This document shows positions 1 to 8,117 of a stretch of DNA of 20,658 bases, in pieces; the first letter of the stretch is position 1; the number at the start of each line of letters is the position of its first letter. The DNA is from CAIWXH01 sp964555675. GTDB lineage: Bacteria > Chloroflexota > Chloroflexia > Chloroflexales > Chloroflexaceae. Under the pieces are notes generated by a model. That model had not been told where the DNA came from, searched no databases, and worked only from the letters and a program-made list of their open reading frames with translations. The position numbers and the translations under genes are program-made. Location of the stretch: positions 1-20,658 of the forward strand of contig CAZKTU010000104.1 of the NCBI GenBank assembly GCA_964555675.1. Direction: 5' to 3'.

Positions 1-820
1 GGGTGCCGCGGCGGCGGGCCTCTTCGTCGCCCAGGGTGACGGCCTGGATGCCGCCGACCAGGTCCGAGAGGGTCGGGTTGACCAGCAGGTTGGCCAGCTC
101 GGTGCCGTGGGCGGTGCCGATCAGCTGCACGCCGCGCTCGGCGATCGTGCGAGCGGCCAGGGCCTCCTGCTCGGTGCCGATCTCGTCGATCACGATCACC
201 TCGGGCATGTGGTTCTCGACGGCCTCGATCATCACCGCGTGCTGCTCGGCGGGGCGGGGCACCTGCATGCGCCTGGCCCGGCCGATGCCGGGGTGGGGGA
301 TGTCGCCGTCGCCGGCGATCTCGTTCGAGGTGTCGACGATCACCACGCGCTTGCGGGCCTCGTCGGCGAGGACGCGGGCGGCCTCGCGCAGCAGGGTGGT
401 CTTGCCCACGCCGGGGCGGCCCACCAGCAGCACGCTCTTGCCCTCGGTCACCAGGTCGGCGATGATCGCCAGGGTGCCGCGGACGGCGCGGCCGACGCGA
501 CAGGTCAGGCCGACGACCTCGCCCTTGCGGTTACGGATGGCCGAGATGCGGTGCAGGGTGCGGGTGAGCCCGGCGCGGTTGTCGTCGCCGAACTCGCCGA
601 GGCGGGCGGTTACATAGGCCAGGTCGGCGATGCTGACTTCGACGTCGCCCAAGTCGCGCTCGCCTTCGGTCGAGCGGACGGCAGGCAGGCGCCCAAGGTC
701 GAGCACGACCTCGAGCAGGCCTTCCTGATCGTCGGCGGGGCCAAGCTGAGCCTGCACTTGCGGGGGCAGCACCTCGAGCAGCCGGCCAATGTCGGCTGCG
801 TACTCATTCGGTCCGTGCAT
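1..820 (-). CDS. SpoIIIAA/Ycf45-type AAA ATPase of the R3H nucleic-acid-binding family, 3' end outside window
   Basis: This is an open minus-strand frame from ATG at 818-820 to the window edge, with 273 codons visible. It has a Walker A GRPGVGKTT (residues about 134-142) and a Walker B VIVIDEIGTE (D at about 212). The segments HGTELANLLVNPTLSDLVGG and LGDEEARRRGT that follow are typical of the SpoIIIAA-like/Ycf45 P-loop family whose members usually end in an R3H single-strand nucleic-acid-binding domain. That C-terminal domain would lie to the left of base 1 and cannot be seen. Family members are cytosolic ATPases of poorly known role; SpoIIIAA itself is a sporulation protein, but this homologue is common in non-sporulating bacteria. 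An in-frame stop lies upstream (863-865), so the ATG is the natural start. A good promoter lies about 215 bases upstream. Confidence 0.85.
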   Translation of the reverse strand, partial: MHGPNEYAADIGRLLEVLPPQVQAQLGPADDQEGLLEVVLDLGRLPAVRSTEGERDLGDVEVSIADLAYVTARLGEFGDDNRAGLTRTLHRISAIRNRKGEVVGLTCRVGRAVRGTLAIIADLVTEGKSVLLVGRPGVGKTTLLREAARVLADEARKRVVIVDTSNEIAGDGDIPHPGIGRARRMQVPRPAEQHAVMIEAVENHMPEVIVIDEIGTEQEALAARTIAERGVQLIGTAHGTELANLLVNPTLSDLVGGIQAVTLGDEEARRRGT

Positions 821-1034
821 CTGAACGTATACCTTGGAGGATGCTGGCGAGCCAGCGGCGCCTCATTGTCGCACTTGTGGGGGGCGGCCGGCGCTCTGGT
901 CGCGCGGCGCTGATGATCGGCGGGGCGCTTGCGCTGTGTCAGCCTGGGCGCGGGGCGGATGGCGGCTTCAGGGCGTGAGGGACGATGGCGGCCAGGGGCG
1001 GAGCGTCGGCGGGGCGCATCACCACGACCCCGTA

Positions 1035-1063
1035 ATTATACCAACTGGCGAGATGAGGATCAA
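1035..1063 (-). promoter_or_regulatory. sigma70-type promoter for the R3H-family ATPase
   Basis: On the minus strand TTGATC (1058-1063) is followed after exactly 17 bases by a perfect TATAAT (1035-1040). The predicted start is near 1028, which leaves a leader of about 208 bases before the ATG at 820. It lies between the lacI-type stop and the ATPase, so the ATPase does not depend on read-through. Nothing else convincing is visible in the 821-1034 leader. Confidence 0.65.
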
Positions 1064-1073
1064 GACCAAGCGG

Positions 1074-1099
1074 CTTCCTGGCCGTGGGGGGCCTGGAAG
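1074..1099 (-). terminator. hairpin after the LacI-family gene
   Basis: Ten-base arms (1074-1083 and 1090-1099) pair with one T-T mismatch around a six-base loop. The hairpin begins 8 bases past the LacI-family stop codon. There is no clear U-run after it, so termination is plausible but not certain. Confidence 0.4.
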
Positions 1100-1106
1100 G
1101 TATGGC

Positions 1107-2138
1107 TCAGCGTTCGAGCGCCACCACCGACTGACGCTCGATCAGGGTCGGCCGCAGCAGGGCGGTGACCGAGCTACTCTCGGGCTCCTCGATGCGATTG
1201 AGCAGCAGCTGGAGGGCGAGGCGGCCCATGGCCTCCTTATCGACGCGCATGGTGGTGAGGGCCGGGGTGACGTGGGCGGCGGTCTGGATATCGTCGAAGC
1301 CGATCAGCGAGAGCTCCTCCGGCAGGCGCCGGCCGAGGGCCCGTGCGGCGGCGAGGGTCTCGATCGCGGCCATATCGTTGGCGCAGAAGAGGGCGGTGAT
1401 CTGGGGGAAGCGCTCGAGGAGCAGGCCCGTGGCCGCAGCAATCTCGGCTGAGAGCAGGTGCGAATCGGCGAAGTAGCGCTGCTCGACGCCATAGTCGCGC
1501 AGGGCCTGCTCGTAGCCGCGCCGCCGCTCGGCGATGCTCGGGTAGGCGTTGGGCTGAGTGCCGACGAGGGCAATATGGCGGTGGCCGGCGGCGAGCAGGT
1601 AGCTGACCGCCTGGTAGGCGCCCCTGAAGTTATCGGAGAGCACCGCGTCATAGACCGCGCCCGTGGTGTAGGCGTCGACCAGCACGACCGGCTTGCCGGG
1701 GCGCTGCAGCAGCTGGTTGATGGTGTGGTCGACGAAGGCCCCGACCAGGATGATCGCGTCGAGCTCGTTGGCGACCAGCATCCGCGGCAACTCGAGGGGG
1801 TGGTTGTCGACGTCGACGGGCACGGCGGCGACCAGCAGGTTGATCTGGCGCTTGCGGCAGGCGGCCTCGATACTGGCCAGGATGGGGCTGTAGAAGGGGT
1901 TCGCGTAGACGACGTCGTCTTCGCGGGCCTTGATGAGCACCCCGATCTGCTGGAGATCGCCGCTGCTACCCGCGCTCATGATCGGGCGCTTGCGGTAGCC
2001 GAGCTCGCGGGCGGCCGCGAAGACGCGCCGGCGGGTCTCCTCGTTGATGCCCGGCTTCTCGCGCAGCACGAGCGAGACGGTCGCGAGGGAGACCCCGGCC
2101 CGCCGCGCAATATCCTCCATGGTGACCCGCTGAGTCAT
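1107..2138 (-). CDS. LacI-family transcriptional regulator
   Basis: A 343-residue protein, normal length for LacI/GalR regulators. The N-terminal helix-turn-helix (about residues 6-26, MEDIARRAGVSLATVSLVLR) and hinge-helix region (ELGYRKR) are canonical. A periplasmic-binding-protein-like sensor follows: IGVLIKAREDD, a dimer/ligand segment around LSDNFRGAYQAVSYLLAAGHRHIALVG, and the family mark SLIGFDDIQTAAHVTPALTT near the C-terminus. ATG at 2136-2138 is chosen because the domain starts there and AGGGG lies about 12 bases upstream; the frame runs open further upstream but without domain sequence. Effector is unknown; family members usually sense sugars or related small molecules. It is divergent from a HAD phosphatase, and autoregulation through the shared intergenic region is possible. 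Confidence 0.92.
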   Translation of the reverse strand: MTQRVTMEDIARRAGVSLATVSLVLREKPGINEETRRRVFAAARELGYRKRPIMSAGSSGDLQQIGVLIKAREDDVVYANPFYSPILASIEAACRKRQINLLVAAVPVDVDNHPLELPRMLVANELDAIILVGAFVDHTINQLLQRPGKPVVLVDAYTTGAVYDAVLSDNFRGAYQAVSYLLAAGHRHIALVGTQPNAYPSIAERRRGYEQALRDYGVEQRYFADSHLLSAEIAAATGLLLERFPQITALFCANDMAAIETLAAARALGRRLPEELSLIGFDDIQTAAHVTPALTTMRVDKEAMGRLALQLLLNRIEEPESSSVTALLRPTLIERQSVVALER

Positions 2139-2172
2139 GCTTCTGCCCCTGGCGCTCGTTTCGACGGCCTCT

Positions 2173-2178
2173 ATTGTA
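2173..2178 (-). promoter_or_regulatory. possible -10 element of the LacI-family gene
   Basis: TACAAT on the minus strand lies 35 bases upstream of the regulator's ATG. No good -35 hexamer is found at 16-18 bases, so this is a weak call based mainly on position. Confidence 0.3.
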
Positions 2179-2301
2179 GCGCAGCGCCCGCCCCGAGGTG
2201 CGAAACCAGCGCCTCGACCGCGGACTGGCGCTAGTGCGCCGGGCGTCCCGCGGTAAGACAAGGCACGTAACCGAGGTACGCTCGTCGCCGCTGCCCGCGA
2301 C

Positions 2302-2345
2302 GGGTGGATGTGGAGGGTCTGGAACCTCCAAGCCTCCCGCAAGAC
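2302..2345 (+). repeat. interspersed palindromic repeat, copy A
   Basis: This element reads GGGTGGATGTGGAGGG, a GGAGG/CCTCC fold-back, then GCCTCCCGCAA. The same module recurs at 13886-13929 with a few substitutions and one indel. A rearranged, reverse-orientation relative lies at 3409-3454. All three are intergenic. It looks like a REP-like or miniature mobile repeat of this genome. Confidence 0.6.
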
Positions 2346-2359
2346 GGTACAGCAAAGCG

Positions 2360-2402
2360 CCGCAAGGCGAAAGCTTGCGGTTCGGTCGAAGCGTGTTAGC
2401 AT
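2360..2402 (+). promoter_or_regulatory. putative promoter with overlapping dyad, upstream of the HAD gene
   Basis: A 7-7-7 dyad (CCGCAAG at 2360-2366, CTTGCGG at 2374-2380) overlaps a possible -35 TTGCGG (2375-2380). A possible -10 TAGCAT (2397-2402) lies 16 bases further. An alternative, more compact imperfect palindrome centred on AAGCTT sits inside it and would suit a LacI-family operator. The nearby LacI-family regulator makes this an attractive site, but neither promoter hexamer is strong. Confidence 0.35.
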
Positions 2403-2464
2403 AGGCAGAGCTCAGGGGCTTGAGCAACGTCCAGCGGCGTCAAGGACTTCAACGAGGGGATGAC

Positions 2465-3397
2465 ATGGACAGCAGCGTCGATCAGCTACCGTCGTGGAAT
2501 GATACCGCCACGAAGCGGGCCATCATCAACTTCGTCGAGGCGGTGAGCGACCCTGCCGGCCCCGACTTCGTGCCGCCCGCCGAGCGCATCGCGACCTTCG
2601 ACAACGACGGCACGCTCTGGGCCGAACAGCCAATGTACACCCAGGCCTTCTTCGTGCTCGACCGCGTCAGGCAGCTCGCGCCGCAGCACCCCGCGTGGCA
2701 GAGCCAGGAGCCGTTCGCGGCGATGCTCAGGGGCGATCTGGCCGCCGTCCTGGCTGGCGGCGAACCCGCGCTGCTCGAGCTGGTGATGGCCACCCATGCG
2801 GGCATGACCGGCGACGAGTTTGAGCGCATCGCGACCGCCTGGATAAGCAGCGCCAGACACCCGCAGACCGGTAGACTCTTTACCGAGATGGTCTACCAGC
2901 CCATGCTCGAGCTGCTGGCCTACCTGCGCGCGCACGAGTTCAAGACCTTCATCGCCTCGGCCGGCGGGATCGAGTTCATGCGCCCGTGGGCCGAACGCGT
3001 CTACGGCATTCCGCCCGAGCAGGTGATCGGCAGCAGCATCAAGACGCGTTTCGAGCTGCGCGACGGCGAGCCCGTGATCATACGGCTGCCTGAGCTGCAC
3101 TTCTTCGGCGACAAGGCTGGCAAGGCGGCCGCCGTCCAGCACTACATCGGGCGACGACCCATTGCGGCCTTCGGAAACTCAGACGGCGACCTCGAGATGC
3201 TCCAGTGGACTACGGCGGGGCCGGGCCTACGCCTGGGCCTGATCGTGCGCCACGACGATGGCGAGCGCGAGTTCGCCTACGACCGCAGCGCGGCCTGCGG
3301 GCGGCTCGACCGCGCCCTCGACGAGGCGCCGCAGCGGGGCTGGACAGTCGTGAGCATCAGGGACGACTGGGCGACGGTCTTCCCCTCGACCAGCTAA
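2465..3397 (+). CDS. HAD-superfamily phosphatase-like hydrolase
   Basis: A 310-residue protein with all four HAD motifs: I, FDNDGT (nucleophile D46, general acid D48); II, the serine in IASAGG (S165); III, the lysine in GDKAGK (about K217); IV, GNSDGD (237-242). A long helical cap lies between motifs I and II (about residues 55-155), as in phosphoserine-phosphatase-like members. It is therefore probably a Mg-dependent phosphomonoesterase; the substrate is not predictable. ATG at 2465 is chosen over an in-frame TTG at 2420 because GAGGGG stands 5 bases upstream. No signal peptide is seen. It is divergent from the LacI-family gene, which may control it, and converges on the methyltransferase gene. 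Confidence 0.85.
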   Translation: MDSSVDQLPSWNDTATKRAIINFVEAVSDPAGPDFVPPAERIATFDNDGTLWAEQPMYTQAFFVLDRVRQLAPQHPAWQSQEPFAAMLRGDLAAVLAGGEPALLELVMATHAGMTGDEFERIATAWISSARHPQTGRLFTEMVYQPMLELLAYLRAHEFKTFIASAGGIEFMRPWAERVYGIPPEQVIGSSIKTRFELRDGEPVIIRLPELHFFGDKAGKAAAVQHYIGRRPIAAFGNSDGDLEMLQWTTAGPGLRLGLIVRHDDGEREFAYDRSAACGRLDRALDEAPQRGWTVVSIRDDWATVFPSTS

Positions 3398-3408
3398 GGC
3401 GCAACTGG

Positions 3409-3454
3409 GGGATGTTGCGGGGTGAGCTGGAGGGGCATGGCCCCTCCAGCTCCC
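3409..3454 (-). repeat. interspersed palindromic repeat, copy C (reverse orientation)
   Basis: It begins GGATGTTGCGGGG, which matches the reverse complement of the end of copy B (13886-13929), and continues into a GGAGGGG/CCCCTCC palindrome and a CTCCC end. It is longer in the stem than copies A and B. The element fills most of the gap between two convergent genes. Confidence 0.45.
3424..3452. terminator. bidirectional hairpin between convergent HAD and methyltransferase genes
   Basis: A perfect 13-bp stem (3424-3436 with 3440-3452) closes a three-base ATG loop. It starts 27 bases after the HAD stop and lies 11 bases beyond the methyltransferase stop on the other strand. There is no T-run on either side, so it may act as a transcript-end stabiliser. 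The palindrome is part of repeat copy C. Confidence 0.55.
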
Positions 3455-3462
3455 AGCTCGTC

Positions 3463-4284
3463 CTAGCGGGTGGTGATCACGGCCTCCAGGTACTCGCTGC
3501 GCGCCGCGAGGCCGGGGCCGCCCACGTGGAAGCGCTGGGCCAGCTCGAGCAGATCGCCGGCGAGGGCGTTCTGGCCGGCCTCGTCGAGGGCGGCGAAGGC
3601 CTTGAGCATCGGGCCGTAGTAGGTGCGGAAGGTGTCGAGCCACGCCTCGGCCGAGCGGTAGCGGAAGACGAAGGCCCGGGGAGTCGCCTGGAGCCGGGCG
3701 ATCGATGCGCCGAAGATGGCCGAGAGATGCGCCTCGGTGCCCCAGAGGGCGGGCGAGCGCAGCCCCGGCGCCGGGGGCACATACGTGCCGATGGTGCGGA
3801 ACATCTGGCCGACGAAGCTCTCGGGGGTCCAGGAGGCCAGGGCGATCGTGCCGCCGGGGCGGCAGACGCGGGCCAGCTCGTGGGCGGCCTGCTCGTGGTC
3901 GGGCGTGAACATGACCCCGAAGATCGAGAGCGCGGCGTCGAAGCTGTGGTCAGGGAAGGGCAGGGCCTCGGCGTCGGCGTGCTGGAAGGTGATCGCAAAC
4001 CTGTCGGCCGCGGCCCGCTCGCGGGCGTGGGCGAGCAGGGCCGGCACATAGTCGGTGGCGGTCACCTCGCAGCCACGGCGGGCGGCGGCCAGGGCGGCGT
4101 TGCCGTTGCCTGCCGCGACGTCGAGCACATGCTGGCCCGAGCGCAGGTCGGCGCTCTCGCACAGTAGCTCGCCGACGAGCGAGAGGGTGGTGCCGATGAC
4201 GCCATAATCGCCGCTCGACCAGGCCGCTTGCTGGCGCTCTTTGATCGCGCCGAAGTCGGGCCGGGCTACACTTGTCGCAGTCAT
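3463..4284 (-). CDS. class I SAM-dependent methyltransferase
   Basis: A 273-residue Rossmann-fold methyltransferase of the UbiE/Methyltransf_11 type. Motif I is VLDVAAGNG (53-61), with the ribose-binding acidic residue in TATDY, HADAEALPFPDHSFD before motif II, and PGGTIALASW as motif III. These are SAM-binding features only; the acceptor substrate is not indicated. ATG at 4282-4284 follows AAGGAG at a good distance. The gene follows the large LuxR-type regulator on the same strand with a 159-base gap that holds a hairpin, so co-transcription is possible but doubtful. There is no cysteine trio of the ArsM kind, so it is not an arsenite methyltransferase. Confidence 0.88.
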   Translation of the reverse strand: MTATSVARPDFGAIKERQQAAWSSGDYGVIGTTLSLVGELLCESADLRSGQHVLDVAAGNGNAALAAARRGCEVTATDYVPALLAHARERAAADRFAITFQHADAEALPFPDHSFDAALSIFGVMFTPDHEQAAHELARVCRPGGTIALASWTPESFVGQMFRTIGTYVPPAPGLRSPALWGTEAHLSAIFGASIARLQATPRAFVFRYRSAEAWLDTFRTYYGPMLKAFAALDEAGQNALAGDLLELAQRFHVGGPGLAARSEYLEAVITTR

Positions 4285-4376
4285 GGGGATCTCCTTGTGG
4301 TTGGCCCTGGGCTCAGGGCTGCCGGACTATGGGCGGCGGGGCTGCGTGGCAGCTCGTCGCGCCGCCGGTTGCGGGG

Positions 4377-4393
4377 CCGCTCGCAGCGAGCGG
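4377..4393 (-). terminator. hairpin between the LuxR-type regulator and the methyltransferase
   Basis: CCGCTCGC and GCGAGCGG are exact inverted repeats around one base, folding as a 6-bp stem with a 5-base loop. It lies 50 bases past the regulator's stop codon on the minus strand. No U-run follows, so function is uncertain. Confidence 0.35.
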
Positions 4394-4443
4394 CGTCCGT
4401 GTCGGCAGTGTACGCCGGCGGGCGCGGCGGGGCACGCGGAGAT

Positions 4444-7347
4444 CTACGGTAGTTTTTCGGGGGCGGTACGGTATTCCTCGAGCAGGCCCAGCTCGGCGGC
4501 CCGGCGCACCACCTCGGCGCGCGAGCGGCTGTCGAGGGTGGCGAGGATATTGCCGACGTGCATCTCGACGGTGCGCGGGCTGAGGACCAGCCTGTGGGCG
4601 ATCTCGGCGTTGGTCTGCCCCAGGGCGACGAGTTGCAGGATCTCGCTCTGGCGGCGGGTCAGGTTGGCGGCGCGCAGGCGGTGCTCGGCGCCGGCGCCGA
4701 GGCGCTCGCCGACGGGCTCGCCGAGGGCTTGCAGGGCCTGGGCCACGCGGGTGGCCAGGGGTCGCGCGCCGAGGGCTCGGGCGCCCCTGTAGGCGCCGGC
4801 CAGGTGGCGCACGGCGGCATCGCGGCGGCCGAGGGCGGCGCAGGCGACGCCGGCCCGCCACTGGTTGCCGGCCCGGCAGAAGGGCACCGGGATATCCTGC
4901 AGCAGCTCGAGGGCGTGCTCGAACTGCTGCACAGCCAGCTCGGCGTCGCCGTCGCACAGGGCGCTCTCGCCCAGGGCGTGGGCCAGGGCCGAGAGGGCCT
5001 CGGGCTGGGCGGTCGTGCTCGCGATGCGCGCGAGGGCGTTGGCGCAGGCGCGCACGCTCGCGTCGTCCTGGCTGAGGGCGAAGAAGGTCGCCGACCAGCG
5101 CAGGGCCGGCACGACATAGTGGCAGTCCTCGATCTGCTCCCAGCGGGCCAGAATGGCCCGGCAGTGCTCGGCGGCGGCGTCCAGGTCGCCGCTGAGCTCG
5201 GCCACCTGGGCGAGGCCCCAGGTCGCGAGCACCTCCATGGCGGCCAGCTCGATGCGCTGGGCGAGGAGGGCGGCCTCGCGCAGCAGGGGCCGGGCCAGGC
5301 GGGCCTGGCCGCGCAGCCCATAGATCGCGCCGAGGGTGCCGCTGGCGACGGCCCGCGCGTGGGGCGCGCTCAGCTCTGAAGCCAGGACCTCGCGACAGAG
5401 CCGCATGGCCTGGGTCCACTCGCCGGTCTGGCGCAGGACGGCCGTGAGGCAGGCGACGCAGAGCTGGGCCGTGCTCGCGATGGCGTTGGCCTGGCAGAAG
5501 TCGAAGGCGGCGAGGTAGGCGTCTCTGGCGACCTCGTACTCGCCGGCGTGCTCGAGGGCGTCGGCCAGACGCTGGTAGACCTCGGCGGCCGCGCCGGCGT
5601 GGTTGTGCTCGAGGGCCAGGGCCAGCCCGGCGCGCACCAGGGCGAGGCCCTCGGTCGTCTGGCCCATGCGGGCGAGGACGCTGCCGGTGAGGCCCAGGCC
5701 GCGGGCCTGCAGGTCGCGACGCCCGGCCTCCTCGGCCTCTGTGGCGGCGAGCTCGAGCAGGTCGAGGGCGGCGCGGAAGCGGGCGGCCGAGCGCAGGTGG
5801 GCCGCGGCGGCGAGGTGCTCGGCGGCGGCCTCGGCGGGCAGGCCGAGGGCGGCGAAGGCCTGGGCGGCCTCGCCGCGGGCGGCCAGCGCGCGCTCCCAGG
5901 TGCCCTGCAGCTCGCACACCCCGGCCAGCTTGCGCGCGGCCTCGGCGTAGGCCCGCAGATCGCCGAGCTGACGGCTGCCGTCGGCGACCTCGCGCCAGGC
6001 CCGGGCGGCCTCGGGCAGCAGGCCGCAGAGCTGGGCGCAGTGGCCGAGCTGGTCGAGCAGCTCGAGGCGCCCCGACTCCTCGCGGCCCTCGGGCCAGAGC
6101 TCGAGGGCGCGCTGGCCCGCCTGGGCCGCGTCGTGGTAGGCGTGGAGCGCGCACGAGCGGCGGGCGGCGCGGATCAGGGCGGCCCGGGCGAGCTCTGGCT
6201 CGCGGGCGGCCAGCCAGTGCTCGGCGGTCGCCTCGAGGGGGCCGTCTTCGGCCTCGAGGCGCGCGGCCAGGCGCCGGTGCAGGGCCCGGCGGCGCAGCCA
6301 GGGGATCTCGGCGTAGACGGCGTCGCGCACCAGGGCGTGGCGGAAGGCGGCCCGCCCGGGCTCGCGCTCGACGAGCAGGCCGCGGGCGAGCAGGGCCTCG
6401 CCGTCGGGCGCGCCCTCGGCCAGCTCGACGGCCTGGGCCAGGTCGAACTCGCGGCCGATCACGGCGCCCAGCTCGAGCAGGCGCAGGGCCGGCTCGGGCA
6501 GCCCGTCGAGGCGCAGCAGCAGCGCGTCGCGCAGGGTGTCGGGGACGGGCAGCGGGGCCCCGGGGAGCAGCTCGAGACCGCCCTCGCCGGGGTGGACGCG
6601 CCCGTGCAGGGCCAGGGCCCCGCAGAGCTCCTCGACGAAGAGCGGCACGCCCTCGGTGCGCTCGTAGAGCGCGACAGTCAGGGCGGGGCCGGGCGGCCCG
6701 CCGAGGACGCGTGTCGCGATGGCCGCGGTGGCGGCCTGGTCGAGGGGCTCGACCACAAGCTCGCGCAGGAGTCTGGCCCGGCGCAGCTCGTGGCGCACGC
6801 GGCGCAGAGGGTGGGCGCGCGGCAGCTCGTCGTTCCTGTAGGTGCCGACGATCACGAGGCGCTCGTGGGCCAGGGCGGCGGCCAGAGTCGGCAGCAGGGC
6901 GAGGGTGGCGTGGTCGGCCCACTGCAGGTCGTCGATGACCAGGGCCACGGGCGTGGCGCGGGCGATTGCGGTGAAGGCGTGGCAGAGCGCCGCGACCAGG
7001 GTGGCCGAGTCGGCCGGGGGCGGGGGCGGGCCGAGCTCGGGCAGCAGCAGGGCCAGGAACGGGCTCAGGGGGTCGGCGTCGGCCAGGGCGCCCGGGCACT
7101 GGCGCAGGTAGGCTCGCAGGGCCGCCACGATCGGCCCGTAGGGCGGGGTGGCGATCTCGCTCACCCGGCCCCAGAGCGCCAGGAGGTCGCTGCGGGCCAG
7201 ACAGGCCTCGAGGAGGCGGGTCTTGCCGACCCCGGCTTCGCCGGCCAGGAGGACGCAGCCGCCCGTGCCGGCGCGGGTCGCGGCGAGGGCCTGCTCGAGG
7301 AAGGCCTGCTCGGCCTGCCTGCTGATCAGATCGACCGGGTCGCTCAT
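4444..7347 (-). CDS. LuxR-family ATP-dependent transcriptional regulator (LAL/MalT-like)
   Basis: A 967-residue protein in the size range of large ATP-binding LuxR regulators. The N-terminal signalling ATPase has Walker A GEAGVGKT (36-43) and Walker B ALVIDDLQWAD (135-145). The middle (about 330-880) is a long alanine/leucine-rich helical array consistent with TPR-like repeats that sense a ligand or partner. The C-terminus (about 896-955) is a LuxR helix-turn-helix, LTRRQSEILQLVALGQTN followed by SPRTVEMHVGNIL. ATG at 7345-7347 is chosen because the ATPase domain starts there; AGGA lies about 9 bases upstream. Such proteins are usually activators of neighbouring or distant operons. The divergent flavin-reductase gene is a possible target. 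The very high GC makes long antisense frames here, which are not genes. Confidence 0.9.
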   Translation of the reverse strand: MSDPVDLISRQAEQAFLEQALAATRAGTGGCVLLAGEAGVGKTRLLEACLARSDLLALWGRVSEIATPPYGPIVAALRAYLRQCPGALADADPLSPFLALLLPELGPPPPPADSATLVAALCHAFTAIARATPVALVIDDLQWADHATLALLPTLAAALAHERLVIVGTYRNDELPRAHPLRRVRHELRRARLLRELVVEPLDQAATAAIATRVLGGPPGPALTVALYERTEGVPLFVEELCGALALHGRVHPGEGGLELLPGAPLPVPDTLRDALLLRLDGLPEPALRLLELGAVIGREFDLAQAVELAEGAPDGEALLARGLLVEREPGRAAFRHALVRDAVYAEIPWLRRRALHRRLAARLEAEDGPLEATAEHWLAAREPELARAALIRAARRSCALHAYHDAAQAGQRALELWPEGREESGRLELLDQLGHCAQLCGLLPEAARAWREVADGSRQLGDLRAYAEAARKLAGVCELQGTWERALAARGEAAQAFAALGLPAEAAAEHLAAAAHLRSAARFRAALDLLELAATEAEEAGRRDLQARGLGLTGSVLARMGQTTEGLALVRAGLALALEHNHAGAAAEVYQRLADALEHAGEYEVARDAYLAAFDFCQANAIASTAQLCVACLTAVLRQTGEWTQAMRLCREVLASELSAPHARAVASGTLGAIYGLRGQARLARPLLREAALLAQRIELAAMEVLATWGLAQVAELSGDLDAAAEHCRAILARWEQIEDCHYVVPALRWSATFFALSQDDASVRACANALARIASTTAQPEALSALAHALGESALCDGDAELAVQQFEHALELLQDIPVPFCRAGNQWRAGVACAALGRRDAAVRHLAGAYRGARALGARPLATRVAQALQALGEPVGERLGAGAEHRLRAANLTRRQSEILQLVALGQTNAEIAHRLVLSPRTVEMHVGNILATLDSRSRAEVVRRAAELGLLEEYRTAPEKLP

Positions 7348-7442
7348 GGGCGGATCCTGGACTGGGCGCTGTGTGCCGGCGCGGGGGGCGGGGTGCTGAG
7401 GCAGGATAGCACACCGGCGCGGCGACGCCCTCGGTCGCGCGT

Positions 7443-7452
7443 ATGGTACCAT
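7443..7452. promoter_or_regulatory. perfect 10-bp palindrome in the luxR-type/flavin-reductase divergent gap
   Basis: ATGGTACCAT is self-complementary and sits between the divergent starts at 7347 and 7490. A TATGGT that could act as a -10 for the rightward gene overlaps it, with no convincing -35. It is short enough to be chance; its position is the only reason to list it. Confidence 0.25.
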
Positions 7453-7489
7453 GGCGACATCTGGCCTGGGGTCGACGAAGGAGGGCGCG

Positions 7490-8110
7490 ATGGGTGATGC
7501 GGAGGCGTATTTCTATGAGCCGGCGCGCGGGCACGGCCTGCCCCACGATCCATTCAAGGCGATCGTGGCCCCGCGGCCGATCGGCTGGATCTCCACCCGC
7601 GATCAGCAGGGGCGGCCCAACCTGGCGCCGTACAGCTTCTTCAACGCCTTCAGCAGCAACCCGCCGATCGTGGGCTTCTGCAGCGAGGGGCGCAAAGACA
7701 GTATCAGCAACCTCGAGGCGACCGGCGAGTTCGTCGCCAATCTGGTGAGTAGAGCCCTCGCGGCAGCCATGAACCAGACCTCGGCGCCCGTGGCCCACGG
7801 GGTCGACGAGTTCGCCCTGGCCGGCCTGACCGCCGCCCCGGGCCGGGTCGTGGCCGCGCCGCGGGTGGCCGAGGCCCCCGCCGCCCTCGAGTGCAGGTTG
7901 CTGCAGATTGTCCGGCTGCACGACCTGGAGGGCCGGGAGCTCGACTCCTACCTGGCCCTCGGGCAGGTGGTGGGCGTGCATATCGCGGCGGCCTACCTGA
8001 AGGACGGGCGCTTCGACACGGCCGCGGCCCAGCCGATCGCCAGGGCGGGGTATCGGGGCGACTACTTCGAGATGGGCGCGCTGTTCGAGATGCTGCGGCC
8101 CCAGGGCTGA
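7490..8110 (+). CDS. flavin-reductase-like FMN-binding protein (DIM6/NTAB family)
   Basis: A 206-residue split-barrel flavoprotein. The N-terminal AIVAPRPIGWISTRDQQGRPN (about 25-44), NLAPYSFFNAFSSNPP and the ISNLEATGEFVANLV segment are typical of the flavin-reductase-like domain (PF01613) that binds FMN in the cytosol. Family members are NAD(P)H:flavin oxidoreductases or FMN-binding proteins of unknown substrate. ATG at 7490 follows a very good AAGGAGGG; an in-frame upstream ATG at 7451 lacks a ribosome site. The gene is divergent from the large LuxR-type regulator and converges on arsJ with only 7 bases between stop codons. It could supply reduced flavin to the FAD oxidoreductase at 12038, but that link is only proximity. 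Confidence 0.87.
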   Translation: MGDAEAYFYEPARGHGLPHDPFKAIVAPRPIGWISTRDQQGRPNLAPYSFFNAFSSNPPIVGFCSEGRKDSISNLEATGEFVANLVSRALAAAMNQTSAPVAHGVDEFALAGLTAAPGRVVAAPRVAEAPAALECRLLQIVRLHDLEGRELDSYLALGQVVGVHIAAAYLKDGRFDTAAAQPIARAGYRGDYFEMGALFEMLRPQG

Positions 8111-8117
8111 GGGCCTA

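Noticed and set aside
2139..2402. N-terminal extension of the LacI-family protein
   Set aside because: The extra 88 residues have no family similarity and cross an intergenic repeat and the dyad; the domain starts at 2138 with a ribosome site.
3463..4284. Arsenite methyltransferase (ArsM) as part of the arsenic island
   Set aside because: It has only generic SAM motifs, lacks the conserved ArsM cysteines, and is separated from the island by two other genes.
5548..7497. Long open frame antisense to the LuxR-type regulator (649 codons)
   Set aside because: Gly/Ala/Leu/Gln-rich composition and no domain; it mirrors the high-GC coding strand of a clear LAL regulator.
4313..7981. 1222-codon frame on the same strand as the regulator
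   Set aside because: Arg/Pro-rich shadow in another frame of the same gene, running across its stop and beyond its start.
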